A DNA stretch of 64,000 nucleotides from Coix lacryma-jobi var. lacryma-jobi (GCA_009763385.1 CM019823.1:28921668-28985667); one strand, 5' to 3'; positions 22,741 to 34,769 are shown, counted from the first letter of the stretch. The notes: generated from the sequence alone by a model not told the origin. Numbers and translations are program-made.

Positions 22741-22752
22741 ATATATAAGAAC
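22741..22752 (-). promoter_or_regulatory. TATA-like motif upstream of the extra ORF
   Basis: The minus strand reads CTTATATATCTC about 260 bp upstream of the ATG at 22483. No transcript evidence is available; it is noted because LTR-like palindromes lie further upstream. Confidence 0.3.
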
Positions 22753-22899
22753 ATATAGTCTAGAGACGAGAAAGCCTAGGAAGCAAAGCATGGAGATAAG
22801 AGAAGAGTGGCTTCGCTACCTACCGACGAACGACGACGAGGCAAGAGCGAGGAAGAATCGACGTTCCGGCACCCACGCGACACACCAAGGAGACTGCAA

Positions 22900-23340
22900 A
22901 AGGTTTGAGTGAAAAAGGGTCAAAACATGGTGGAACGGGCATTCGGGCATTTCATCGAACACCTGGAGCGCATAGGTTATGGAAGTGGAGGAAGGGGCTC
23001 ACGTGGAGGGGCTACCAACTGGGGAGGAAGTGGTCGGAGTGAGGAGTAGTCAGGGTCGAGAGGAGGAGCGCCGGCGAGCAGGAAACAGGTGCCGACGAGC
23101 TCTCTGGGCGAGCTCCGGGCGAGGCACAGGAAGACGGCCCGGGAGGTACGCACGCGGGGGCGAGGGTCGGAGTGGAGTCGGCGCAGTGGCAGAGCAACGT
23201 CGCGCGGTGGGGGGTGGCGAGGAGGGCACGGCGGCCGGGACGGGGAGCTCGGGAGGGGTGAGCGAGGCGGGAGGTTAGGGTTTGGGCGCTCGGGGTGGGT
23301 GGGGAGGCGGCTCGGGCTTGGACGCGGCAAGGATGAAGAA
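22900..23340 (-). other. GC-rich, leader-like block between RNase H and the extra ORF
   Basis: The minus strand from 23340 downward is C/T-rich with CCCAAACCCTAACCTCCCGCC, a pattern typical of grass 5' leaders. It then has a Pro/Arg-rich 117-codon open frame (22977-23330) and a VFDEMPE-type reading near 22950. The composition differs sharply from the AT-rich RT region next to it. It may be captured host sequence or an internal leader of the extra ORF. I do not recognise a source gene. Confidence 0.4.
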
Positions 23341-23400
23341 GGCAGGTAATGACGAGGGGCCGGATGTCAATGAAAAGACCTTACTGCGCCGCTTAAAGGG

Positions 23401-23600
23401 GCATCGGACGCGTCGATGGATTCACATCGGACGCTCCGATGCCTGTCCAGAGAGCTCCAGAAACGCCCATTTTGCATCGGACGCGTCCTATGCCTCGGCA
23501 TGGTGACCACATCGGACGCTCCACCAACACTGTTCCAGCCGGGGCTGTCTACAGTGGGGGCATCGGACGCTGGGGCCAGCGTCCGATGCAGCGTCGATGC
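23401..23600. repeat. LTR-type palindromes inside element B
   Basis: CATCGGACGCTCCGATG at 23425-23441 and the long-armed dyad at 23561-23588 (CATCGGACGCTGG...CCAGCGTCCGATG) match the palindromes of LTR B. Half or damaged copies are at 23402-23418, 23477-23494 and 23510-23520. They lie 0.9-1.1 kb upstream of the extra ORF and far from either LTR. Confidence 0.85.
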
Positions 23601-24089
23601 TGCATTTTGGCTCGTTTCGAAGATCTCCGTTGCGGCTCCCTCTCCCAACCAAGTTCCAACTCAAATAAGAGGCAAATAAACACCAGTTGGAACCTAGTAT
23701 GAGCATCCTCGCATAAACCCTCAATTTTATAAATATTTTGCCATAGGCTACATATCATTTTTAGAGAAAATAGGCGATAAAACCCGAGGAGACAACATGT
23801 GGCCACCAAAACTAGGGGACTCAACCATTAGGAGCCTCAAATGCTCCCCCTAGCGGTGGACGAACACAGCGGTTGCTCAAAACATAACCGAAAAGAAACG
23901 ACAAAGCAACAACCATGCATATGCAATGCATTACGGAATTTGAATCTAGGTTGCTTGTCAAGTTTGCTCATGGGTAAGCTTCTTCACACGCTTTTTAGGG
24001 CGGTTATCTTAACCACGTCTGACAAGCCTATGTGCATAGCATAATTTAAACATGGCATATATACAATGCAATGCAAAGACAACCCCCTT

Positions 24090-25500
24090 TCACCTTTTGA
24101 CAAAGTTACTTAGATCAAGCACATTAAGCTCACTTCGCAATCTACAAAGAGTGTTTTCATCTAGGGGTTTTGTGAAGATATCCGCCAATTGATCTTCGGT
24201 TCTAACTCCCTCTAAGGATATGTCTTTCTTGGAAACATGGTCTCTAAGAAAGTGATGGCGAATATCTATGTGCTTTGTGCGAGAGTGTTGAACCGGGTTG
24301 TTAGCAAGCTTAACCGCGCTCTCATGTCACACAACAAAGGTACCCTTTCTAGAACTACACCATAGTCTAAAAGGGTTTGTTTCATGTAAAGGATTTGTGC
24401 ACAACAAGCACCCGCGGCTATGTATTCCGCCTCGGCGGTAGACAAGGCCACACTATTTTGCTTCTTTGAACTCCATGAAACTAGTGATCTCCCAAGCAAA
24501 TGGCACCCTCCGGATGTGCTTTTTCTATCTACTTTGCAACCCGCGTAATCCGAATCGGAATACCCAACGAGTTGGAAGTTAGCTCCTTTGGGATACCAAA
24601 GGCCAATGCTTGGGGTGTGCTTTAGGTACCTAAGGATTCTCTTCACCGCTATGAGATGTGATTCCCTAGGATCGGCTTGAAAGCGAGCACACATGCACAC
24701 ACTAAACATGATGTCGGGCCTAGATGCGGTCAAATATAACAAGCTACCAATCATAGAACGGTAGAGAGTTTGGTCAACCGGGTTACCTCCCACATCTATA
24801 GGTCGAGATGTCCATTTGTTGGCATTGGAGTCTTGATAGGCTTGCAATCATCCATGTTGAAGCGCTTGAGGAGGTCTTTTGTATACTTCTCTTGAGATAT
24901 GAAAGTCCCCTCCTTCAATTGCTTGACTTGGAAGCCTAGGAAGAATGTGAGCTCTCCAATCATGGACATTTCAAACTCCTTCGACATCAAGTCACCAAAT
25001 TCCTTGCAATAGGCTTCATTTGTTGACCCGAAGATGATATCATCAACGTAGACTTGACAAATGAAGATCTCTCCATCAAGCTTCTTGGTGAATAGTGTGG
25101 TGTCGACCTTCCCAATGGTGAAGCCCTTCTCAATGAGGAAGTCCCGGAGGCGCTCGTACCATGCTCTTGGGGCTTGCTTGAGCCCATATAGCGCCTTGGA
25201 CAACCTATAAACATGATTAGGATATCTAGGGTCTTCAAACCCGGGAGGTTGATCAACATAGACTAGTTCATTTATGAAGCCATTTAAAAATGCACTTTTC
25301 ACATCCATTTGATATAATTTAATGTCATGATGTGATGCATATGCAAGGAGGATACAGATGGCTTCGAGTCTTGCAACCGGTGCAAAGGTCTCTCCAAAAT
25401 CCAAACCTTCAACTTGAGAGAACCCCTTTGCCACTAGCCTTGCCTTGTTTCTAACAACCTTGCCTTGATCATCTTGCTTGTTCCTAAACACCCATTTTGT
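24090..25500 (-). pseudogene. Element B reverse transcriptase and RNase H
   Basis: The RT frame (24796-25491) has QMDVKSAFLNGF, the catalytic YVDD in CQVYVDDIIFGS, and the LTFFLGFQVKQ block. RNase H follows in a second frame (24266-24847) with GYSDSDYAGC and TAEAEYIAAGACC. The last ~60 codons, ending at a TGA at 24090-24092, need one more frame change near 24290. The protein would make and degrade the RNA-DNA hybrid. Identity to element A is clear but moderate, so A and B are separate families. Confidence 0.9.
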
Positions 25501-26865
25501 TCCAATGACTCTTGCGCCTTTGGGTCGCTCTTCAAGTGTCCAAACTTGGTTTGCGGGTGAAGTTGTTTAATTCTTCATGCATAGCATTCACCCAATCCGG
25601 ATCACCTAGAGCTTCATCTACAATGGTAGGCTCAACAAGAGACACAAAGGAGTGATGTTCAATAAATAAAGCAAGTTTTTGAGATCGAGTCATTACACCC
25701 CTTGTTGGACTCCCTATGATGAGATCTTGAGGATGAGCTGTGTAGTAGAGGAGTAGTCCTTCGATCAACCACTTGAGGGGCCGCTTGTGGAGCATCAACA
25801 TCTTGAGCTTGTACCACCATTTGATCATGGGAGACATGAGTATCTTCAAATGGATCCCTCCCATCTTTGTCATCAACATGTGGTACATTGGATGAGGATG
25901 CTTGTCAATGACTTGCACATCATCATCATCATCTTTAGGCTTGATGGCTCCAACCGGCATGTTCTTCATTGCTTCCTTCATTTTTATCATGCCATTAGAT
26001 TCATCGAATTCCACATCATATGTTTCTTCTACCATCCCGGTGGCATGGTTGAATACTCGATATGCTTTGGACTTCAATGAGTAACCAACAAGAAAACCAA
26101 TATCACATCGGCGTTGAAACTTCCCTAGGTGTTGGCGCTTCTTGTAGATGTAGCATTTGCACCCAAACACTCTAAAGAATGATATATCCGGCTTCTTGTT
26201 GTTGAGTAGCTCATAGGGGGTCTTGCCAAGGAGACGATGGGGGAACAACCGGTTTGATGCATAGCAAGCGGTGTTGATTGCTTCCGCCCAAAATCTTTCG
26301 GTGTAGTGTACTCATCTAGCATTGTTCTTGCTAGGGTGATTAGTGTTCGGTTCTTCTCTCAACTACCCCATTTTGTTGTGGTGTGTAGGTTGCGGAGACT
26401 TCATGCTTGATCCCAACTTCATCACAATATTCTTCAATGTGGGTGTTGTCGAACTCTCTTCCATTATCACTTCTTATTTCTTGATCTTCAAGTCAAACTC
26501 ATTTTGGGCTCTCTTGGCAAACTTCTTGAATGAAGGGGTTGCTTCGGATTTGTCATGAAGAAAGAATACCCAAGTGTATCTTAAAAAGTCATCAACAATC
26601 ACTAGGCAATAGAGATTTCCACCCAAGCTAGCATATGTTGTTGGCCCAAATAGATCCATGTGAAGTAGCTCTAACTCTCTTGATGTTGATACAAAGGCTT
26701 TGGTTGGATGAGTGTTTGCAACTTGCTTGCCGGCTTGACATGCACTACACAATTTGTCCTTCTCAAATTTGACATCCTTCAAGCCCTAACCAAATCCTTC
26801 TTCAATAGCTTGTTGAGAGTGTTCATTCCAACATGTGCCAATCTTCTATGCCATAGCCAACCAAG
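25501..26865 (-). pseudogene. Element B integrase
   Basis: The segment 26474-26782 holds the C-terminal zinc-finger cysteines (LCSACQAGKQ), ELLHMDLFGPT with the first catalytic Asp, and CLVIVDDFLRYTWVFF. The catalytic centre (Asp and Glu motifs) falls in 26320-26470, where the frame is broken. The C-terminal part (25532-26248) has HRLLGKTPYELL, FRVFGCKCYIYKK and SKAYRVFNHATG. At least three frameshifts are present. Confidence 0.85.
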
Positions 26866-26872
26866 TGATTGC

Positions 26873-27290
26873 TTAGTGAACAAACATGTCTTCAAGTTGG
26901 CATCTTCGGAGTGTGAAATCCACTAGATAGAGATTGTTGTATCTAAACCCTTTGAATATCACTTGTGTATCATCTTTCTTGGTCACAACCACTTCCTTGT
27001 CGGTGAACAAACATTGAAAGCCAAGATCACATAGTTGCCCAACGGATAGCAAGTTGAAGCTCAATGATGCAACTAGAAGCACATTGGAGATGGTATGATC
27101 ATTTGATATAGCCACTTTGCCCAATCCCTTGACATTGCCCTTTGAGTTGTCACCAAATGTTATCTTTTCTTGGTCATTGACATTTCTTCTAGTGAGGTGA
27201 ACATCCGGGGATCACCGGTCATATGTTGTGTGCAACCACTATCAATCACCCAATGAGATCCACCGGTCTTGTAGTTCACCTACACACACA
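26873..27290 (-). pseudogene. Element B protease region
   Basis: HWVIDSGCTQHMTGD is readable near 27205-27250 on the minus strand, with the Asp of DSG as the catalytic residue. The following KVAISNDHTISNVLLVASL...NLLSVGQLCDLG segment (26873-27124) lies in a second frame. It sits directly downstream of Gag, as in a copia polyprotein. Confidence 0.8.
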
Positions 27291-27295
27291 AGAAA

Positions 27296-29682
27296 TCAAG
27301 CTTGAGCTTTTGGGACCCAAACTTGTTGAGGTCCCTTAACTTCTCTAACTAGTGACTTTGCAACCCAAATTTGCTTTGGCCTATTCTTGTTAGGAGGCCC
27401 CATGAACATAACTTTCATCTTGCCACTAGAATCTTGTCTAAGCATGTAGTGAGCATTGAAAGCAAAGGGCCTAGCATGCTTGGGCAAGGGTGTAGGTTTA
27501 GGCTCTTCACAATCATGAGCAAAGTGTCCTTCCTTTCCACACTCATAGCATCTTCCAATCTTCTTCTTCTTTGGCTTAGTGATGCTTTTGCGTTGCTTCA
27601 TCTTCTCTTCAAGGAAGCCAATACCATTTCTATTTGTCTTCATCACGGTGTTCATGAGTAGCTCACTTTGAAGACATTGCCCCTTGGTGAATTTCTTCAA
27701 CCCGGTGGTAAGGTGCTCCTTCTCTCTCTTGAGCTTGTCATTCTCTTGTTGGAGCTCTAATTGAGATGGTGTCATCTTGTAATCCCTCTCCATCTTCAAT
27801 CTCTTGTTCTCTTCTTTTAGCATGTCTAGCTCAAGTGACATGCTATAATCATCATCTTGGGTCTCAACAATGACTTGCTTTGTGGTTGCAAGCTTCTCTA
27901 GATCAACCTTGAGCTTTGCATTCTCATTCTTGATCTTGACATAGTCATCATAGTGATCGGCCACAACCACATTCTTGCCCTTGCCACTAGCTCTTTGCTC
28001 ATCATGCTCACTAACCAAGTCCTCACAAGATGTTGCTATGTCACACTTAACAACAAGGTTAGGAGCATCATGTGTCTCATGTGAAAGCATATCATAAGCA
28101 ACGGTGAGAGTATCATAGTCAACTTTCACTTGAGTGTATTGTTCTTTGAGCAAAGCATAACTAGTGGTAAAGTCACTATGCATCTTATCAAGTTTTTCAT
28201 TTTTAGCTTTGAGCTCTTTGTTAGAGGACTTGAGCTCCTTGATAGTGGATGACATAGTAGCAAGTTCATTTTTAGCTCATCACTAGCATGAATAGCAGAT
28301 CATATTTCTCAACAAGAGATTCATTTTCATCAACAAGCTTTTCATTTTTAGCTCTAGTCTTTCTTATGATTTAGAGTAGTTGTTTAGCAATTTAACAAGC
28401 TCATCATAAGTGGGTGACTCAAATTCACCATCACTATCACTATCACTAGAGTCATCATCGCTTTGTACCTTTCGATCACCTTTAGCCATGAGGCATAGGT
28501 GTGTAGATGATGATGGTGACGGTGGTGGTGGTGGTGTAGAGGAGCCAATGACTAGAGCGGCCACCTTCTCCTTCTCATCATCACTATCTTCATTGGATGA
28601 GCCACCGGAGGAGTCAATGTCGGTGAGCCAATCACCAACAATGTATGCTTTACCACCTTTCTTGTGGTATTGCTTCTTCTTGCCATCTTTCTTCTTGTAG
28701 GGCTTGACATTCTTCTTCTCATCTTCACTTGATGAGTCATACTTCTTGCCCTTGTTCTTGTTCTTGTAGTTGTCCTTCTTGGGCTGGTGCATTGGTGGGC
28801 AAGATGACCAAGATCTCCGCAATTGTAGCAATCCATTTCGGAGATTGGCCTCCTCTTGCTACTTGTGAAGACTTCTTCTTTCTTGAGTCAAAGTTGACTC
28901 CATTCTTGTGAAGCTTCTTCAACATCTTGGTGGTTCTTCTCACCATGAGAGCGATGTTGGAATCATCCTCTTCATCACTTGAGCTCTCATGATGCACCTC
29001 AATAGCCTTGACTTGCCCTTCTTGTCATGCTTGCTTTGAAGGCCAAGTCCTTCTTCTTGTCGGTGGAGGAGCCACCACTTGGTGTGATGTGCATGTACAT
29101 CTCATGCACATTGATCTTTCCCAAGATTTGAGTTGGTGTAGCGGTGGAAAGATCACCTTGATGTAGCACCGTCACAATGTGTCCATACTTCTCAATTGGA
29201 AGGACACAAAGAATCTTCCTCACAACATCGGATGGTTGCATTTGTGTGAGGCCAAGTCCATTGAGTTCTTCTACAAGAACATTCAAGCGTGAGTACATTT
29301 CATTTGCACTTTCATTAGCATGCATATCAAATGAATGAAGCTTTTGCATAACTAAATGGTATCTCTCCTCACGCTCACTCTTGGTTCCCTCATGGAGAGC
29401 ACAAATGTTATCCCATAGATCATGGGCATTCTTGTGGTTACGGACGCGGTTGAACACATCCTTGCAAATGCCTCTAAATAGAATGTTTTTGGCTTTGCAT
29501 TCCACTTCTCATTCTCTCCTCATGTGGCGTGAGGCTAGTGCCCTCCTTGGGTTTGGGGAACCGGTTATGGCGGCTTCGCGGCATTTAACATCAACCGCTT
29601 CTAGGTACGACTCCATACGGATTTTCTAATATGGAAAGTCGTCTCCCTCGAACATGGGAGGTGGTCCATCACCTCCGGACAT
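27296..29682 (-). pseudogene. Element B Gag, long Sirevirus-type with two zinc knuckles
   Basis: The start codon at 29682 follows the PBS by about 40 bp. The N-terminal core is in 28999-29505 (HDLWDNICALHEGTKSE and NEMYSRLNVLVEELNGL). A CCHC knuckle CYNCGDLGHLAHQC is at about 28793-28834, then Lys-rich and Asp/Ser-rich stretches. A long coiled coil (about 27700-28250) and a second knuckle CYECGKEGHFAHDC (about 27510-27553) follow in the 319-residue frame 27296-28255. Stop codons near 29632 and 29510 and several frameshifts break the ORF. The architecture is that of element A and of Sirevirus Gags. Confidence 0.88.
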
Positions 29683-29722
29683 CTTAACTCTAGGCGGTTA
29701 AGCCTAAATCGAGAGCACGAGA

Positions 29723-29733
29723 CTCTGATACCA
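29723..29733 (-). other. Primer-binding site of element B
   Basis: The minus strand reads TGGTATCAGAG, an exact initiator-methionine tRNA match, two bases from the LTR end at 29736. Confidence 0.9.
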
Positions 29734-29735
29734 AT

Positions 29736-31304
29736 TGAAAGGATCAAGATGCCCAAGAGGGGGGGTGAATTGGGCTTTTCTAAAACTTTGCAAGAATAAA
29801 ACCTATCAAGCCCAATTAACCCCCTAGTGCCTAGAAGTGTGTTTCTCTTTATTCTACCGCACAAAAGACCAAGTCTATGCCACTCCTACTCTAGCAAAGC
29901 AATTCAATAGTGAATGAACAACAAGTATAATGCGGAATTGAATTGCTTGAAAGTAAATGCGTAAGTAAAGAGAGTAGAGATGACAAGACGATCTTTTTGC
30001 CGAGGTATCGAGGTGTCGGCACACCCCCTAGTCCTCGTTGGAGCACCCGCGCAAGGGTATCGCTCCCCCTTGATCCGGGCAAGGATCAAGTGCTCACTAT
30101 GAGCTGATTCTTCGCCGCTCCGGCCCGGTGAATCGCTCACTACCGGTCACAAGCTTGCTTGGGTCATCCACAATGCCACCGGATGCTCTCCAAGCTTCAC
30201 GATCGCCACCAAGCCGTCTAGGTGATGCCGATCACCAAGAGTAACAAGCTAGAACTCTCACTTGACCAACACAAGGCCAAAGAGATGGATGGATGCACAC
30301 TTGCTACTCAATTCTCACTAGGAGGTGTCTAATTCTCACAATTAGCAAATCACTCAACCTCACTAGGGCTCTTGCACTATCTCACACTCACAATGTGTCT
30401 CTCAGCAGATGGAAGTGGCAAGAACACCCAAATGGATGGAGGGAAGGAGTATAAATACTCCCCCAACCGGCCATCCAAAAACAGCACAAGACAGGGTTTC
30501 TGCGGAGGCATCGGACGCTCTGATGCCTAACATCGGACGCGCCGATGACCACGACCAACGGTCGACTGTACCCTCTTGTCAGACCTGTTAAAGGGACATC
30601 AGACACTGGGCAGCGTCCGATGCCACCACATCGAACGCGTCCGATGTGGGTTTTACCCTCTTTGGAACCTCTCTGGATGGCCATCGGACGCTGGCCCTCA
30701 GCGTTCGATGCCAGCGTCCGATGCGACCTCCAGTTCACGCGCACGTGAACAGTGGCACGGGCGCGTCCGATGTGAACACATCGGCGCGTCTGATGCCACG
30801 CACCAGACTAAACCCTAGTCGGGGTGAGCATCGGACGCGTCTGATGCCCACCTGGCCAGCGTCCGATGCCCATTACAAGGCAGACTCAACTCGGATCGCG
30901 ACGCGGCCTAAACGACTTTTGATCCTCTTGACTTAAGGCATCTCTCTGAGCTACCTAGGGCTATGAAATAACAAGTGTGCACACACCTACCTCAATAGAC
31001 TCATCTAGGTCAAGCTACTGATTCACGCTCCCTTTATAGTACGGCCAAAGGAAAAACAAAGACCCTAAGACTAACTAAGTGTCCTCCAACACCATATGAC
31101 ACTTAGCCTAGTCTACCACCGTCTTCGTCGTCCGTCCTTTGAAAACCGAAACGATATCATCGCTAGGGGACATGAACTCCATTTGCCCGTATCGTCGCCA
31201 TTACCGTGACCTAACTCAATCCTGTTTCTGCAAAACACACGTTAGTCATAGTAATCTTGTGTTTCATCCAATCACCGAAACCACTAGGGGCCAAGATGCG
31301 TTCA
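29736..31304 (-). repeat. 5' LTR of element B, 1569 bp
   Basis: It begins TGAAAGGATC and ends GATGCGTTCA like its partner. Its palindrome cluster (30506-30870) has picked up several transitions that damage dyads, such as CATCGAACGCGTCCGATG near 30628 and CATCGGACGCGTCTGATG near 30829. The TATA box is at 30449-30458. Confidence 0.93.
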
Positions 31305-32045
31305 ATGTCGACCATGGATGGCATTACCATGCATATCATACGAGAATAGATGTAGATTCCTCCAATGTAATGGCGCAGGTGTGCACTTTCAAGTGCCTCA
31401 CATCAATTGAGATGGTATAAAGGGGTGCTTGAAGTCCTTTGCTGTAACAGAACCACCTATTTTATAAGAACTCATCTATAAAGACTAATGCTAAAGACAT
31501 CATCACATTCGCCCTCAATACATAGTCTGTCATGTGTCACAAAGGACCTTGATATATGTACTTTACACATGTGTCACAAAGGACCTTGATATATGTACTT
31601 TACAATCAGACCGTACTCGATTAAGCAACATCATATCACATGCATAAGTTTGTAGCGAAATAATACTATAACCAAGTGCAAGGGGCTTGCTTGAAGTGAA
31701 CTAGAGCTTGTGCTTGTAGTTACTATTAGGGTCATTTTGTACTAACCACTTTATTCTAGTGAATTGTGAATCGTAGAGTAAATTTTTCTAGACTATTCAC
31801 TCTCTCTAGCCATCTAGATCCTTACAAGTGCCAACTTCGATAACTTGGGATAAGAATTAGAGTTAGCACAAATGAAGATTTCTGCAATAGTGCCAAATTG
31901 TCTTAATAAGATGGGCTATTGAAGGTACTTTTATAGAAAGCTATAGACTTTACTTAAATACATGTAAATGCAAACTAAAAAGAGTGCCAAAAAAATGAAT
32001 ATCGCAAAGGTCTTCAAACTAGAGAAAGATAAAAGCCATGAAACA
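31305..32045. other. Intergenic DNA with a 37-bp direct repeat
   Basis: CATGTGTCACAAAGGACC and the following 19 bases are repeated exactly at 31531-31567 and 31568-31604. The stretch 31680-31850 resembles the 3' end of an old copia LTR (CTATTCACTCTCTCTAGCC). The last part would be the 3' UTR of the kinase gene. Nothing else was recognised. Confidence 0.5.
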
Positions 32046-34690
32046 CTATCGCGGGTATCTTGCTGACAAGAGGAACTCTTCTTCAAGACTATACTGTCTA
32101 CTTGACTCCTCCTTGCTTGTACCCTCCAGTAATGGTAATGGATACATCATGGCCTTTTGTTTCTCATCATGTATCTTTGTACCTGTATATTGCACAACCT
32201 CTTGTACGGATGCTTGAATGCTTTCAAGGCTCATCTCAACCTGCCTCATGGTTGGTCGATCCTCTGCTTTCATTTTGACACAAGATGCTGCTATTGCAGC
32301 TACTCCCCCCACTTGTTCACCTGCCTCTTCTATGATCTGAGGATCAAGTACATTGGCCAAATTGTCTTCTAAGAGCAATGTCGTGAAATAGGCAACAAGA
32401 CCATCGTCCTTAGGTGATCTATACGAGTATGGTTTTTTCCTGGTCAGCAGCTCGATAAGAACAACGCCAAAGCTAAAAACATCACTCTTCTCGGTGAGTT
32501 TCCCAGTATAGTAGTACATGGGATCTAAGTATCCAAACGTTCCTTGGACAGCAGTCGAAATCCCAGTGTTGTCCGTCGGAATGCATCTTGAAGCTCCAAA
32601 ATCAGACACTTTTGTTGTTAATGAGCCATCTAAAAGAATATTATGGGACTTGATATCTCTGTGGATTATAGGGAATGACACGGCCATGTGAAGGTAGGCT
32701 AGCGCTCTAGCGGTTTCTGTCGCAATTCTCAGCCTAAACTCCCATGGTAGTGATGTTGGTCCCTCAACGTGAAGATGATCGTAGAGAGTACCATTTGGAA
32801 TGAATTCATAAACCAATAGCGGCACTTGTGTCTCAAGGCAGCATCCGTAGAGTTTCACCACGTTTCGATGGTTGATCTGAGAGAGAATTGCTACCTCGTT
32901 AATGAACTCATCAATCTCTCTTTGCACTGCCACTTTTGACTTTTTTATTGCGACGACATGCTGGTCGGATAGAATGCCCTTGTAGACGGTACCATGTCCA
33001 CCTCCGCCAAGCTCGCGAGCTTTGTCGAAATTATTTGTGGCCTTTTCCAGCTCTGTCCAGGGGATGATCATCTTCTCAGCGATATCAGCCTTCTGAGACA
33101 CCAGTTGCTGCAGCAAATGTCCACGGTTCTGCTTGAAGTACTTCTGCTTCAGCATTCTCGCCCTGTGATCCTTAATCCTACGAGTCACAAAGGCAGCACC
33201 GAGTGCCAGCACCAAAAGACCTGCCCCGCTGCCGACTCCAATGCCAATACTTAGCCCTGATGACAATACAAATTCAAGCCAAAGGAATTTTTCTGTCAGA
33301 GTCAGAGTCAGAGTCAGAGTGACACATCAGGCTTTGAATTATGACAGACAGAAGACAGGAGGAACACAGTTGGTGCTTGCTCCGTGCTAGTAGTACTTGT
33401 TGGAACCGAGGAAAGAAAGGATCAAGCAGTAGAGTATTGCAATACAAAAGCAGAGTAATAGTATGTCTGGCCGAGGTGGTTCTCTGCTCACCTAGAGAAG
33501 ATTTGACGCAGCCATGTTCCACGTACGGGTTACCATTAGCACCGCGCGGGCACCGGCACTCGTACGATCCGTCCGTGTTTGTGCAACTACCAAAACACTT
33601 GCCGGGAGTAAGCACTCATTGATATCTGACGAAACAAACAAGCAAGCATATGTTACTCCTGCAACTGCACCAATGCAATGGTGTCGTGCCCGTGGGTGCA
33701 ACGTGACATACCTTGGCATCCGCCTTCGCCGGAGAGGTAAGGGTTGCCGTCGTAGCCTGGCTGGCAGCGGCACACGTAGCCAGTCCGGTAGTTGTTGGTG
33801 ACGTTGTGGCAGGCGCTGTGGCTGCTGCGGCAGGCGCTCGTCGCCGGGTCCGAGGGGCAGGACGAGTTGCCGGCGCCGGCGGGAAGCCGTTCCCGGGACT
33901 ATCGGGGTCGACGCCACCGCCCAGTCTAGTACCACCGGAACCGGCGTCCGGAGCACGGAATCCCTCACCGAGTTGTTCAGCATTTGCTCGGCGACGCTGT
34001 CAAACCATCCACGCTCGGCGACGCGCACCGCCACAGGTAGCAAGCCCGTGTTCTCAACGTCCAGGTACTGGAACTGGACGGTGTAGGACGGGCGGCCAAT
34101 CGGGATGGGCGTCTCGCAGCAGCGGATCCCGGAGCATGCGGCGGCGCCATCGCCAGGGGTGGTCACCACGGCGCCGGCCCACTTGTCGTCGATGGAGCAG
34201 AAGGAGGAGCAGCCGGTGATGATGTTTTGGCTGCCCCCGAGCAGCGTCCCCTGAACGTTGCACCCGTGACAACGAACTGGTTGCGCCACTCCGAGACGAC
34301 GTATGGGCTGCCGCTGCCACTGACAGCAGCGCCGACGCCGAGGCCGCCCCAGGTGCCGCTGCCGCTCCTGCCGTCGGTGGATGCGCTGAAGTTGATGTTC
34401 ACGGCGCCCGCGGTGTCCACGACCCGGACCGTGGAGTTGGGCAGAGAGATCTCCACGATCTGGAGGGCGCCGCCGCCGCCGCCTCCGAGCAGCAGCCGCG
34501 TTCCGTCGCAGGTGAGGTTGAAGCCTGGGAGGGAGCAGCTGGCGCCGATGCCGAATGGATACGGCACGCGCAGATTGCCACACCTAGACGGGCAAGCCGG
34601 CGGCGCGCCTGCGTTTCCGGACTGAGCCTGAGCTGCTGAAGCCAAGGAGAGCTGCAGAACTAGCAGCAGCGCCGCCGCTGCCGGAATCAT
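32046..34690 (-). CDS. Wall-associated receptor-like kinase (WAK), three exons
   Basis: Exons are 34690-33712, 33625-33492 and 33256-32046, with GT-AG introns at 33711-33626 and 33491-33257. Exon 1 gives a signal peptide (about residues 1-22), the GUB_WAK Cys-rich domain (CPSRCGNLRVPYPFGIG) and an EGF-like stretch ending GYDGNPYLSGEGGCQ. Exon 2 is a calcium-binding EGF module (DINEC and GSYECRCPRGANGNPY). Exon 3 has a membrane helix and an RD kinase: LGGGGHGTVYKG, VAIKK, HRDIKSHNILL, DFGAS and FGYLDP. Family members bind pectin outside and signal inside. Exon 1 is frameshifted near 34265 and twice near 33880-33920, and exon 2 near 33610; exon 3 is intact. Confidence 0.92.
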
Positions 34691-34769
34691 CGATCACCGC
34701 CGCGCGGACAATGTCTTCTAGTATGCTGCTGTTTCGAGCAGTTTTGGCATGTCCATCCACCGATCTATC

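Larger units (their letters stand above)
19884..23851 (-). repeat. Repeated PPT-like motif AGGGGGAGC in element B
   Basis: Besides the tract at the LTR, AGGGGGAGC-type motifs occur on the minus strand at 19884-19892, 19912-19919, 21596-21604, 22603-22611 and 23843-23851, all between RNase H and the 3' LTR. Repeated polypurine motifs in this zone are a reported trait of Sireviruses. Spacing is irregular, so they are not a tandem repeat. Confidence 0.7.
17923..31304 (-). mobile_element. Complete Ty1/copia element B, Sirevirus-like, 13.4 kb
   Basis: Two LTRs (17923-19497 and 29736-31304) in the same orientation enclose, on the minus strand, PBS, Gag, protease, integrase, RT, RNase H and a further ~2.5-kb ORF before the left (3') LTR. 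The LTRs are about 97% identical by eye, with most differences being single-base indels. The extra ORF in the envelope position, a six-fold AGGGGGAGC motif and LTR palindromes are Sirevirus features. The flanking pentamers CCCCT (left) and ATGTC (right) do not match. All reading frames are broken, so the copy is non-autonomous as sequenced. Confidence 0.93.

Noticed and set aside
22977..23330. 117-codon Pro/Arg-rich frame as a protein
   Set aside because: Composition explains the openness; it reads better as leader-like sequence.
33713..34219. 168-codon plus-strand open frame
   Set aside because: It is antisense to WAK exon 1 and has no domain; GC-rich coding DNA often leaves such frames.
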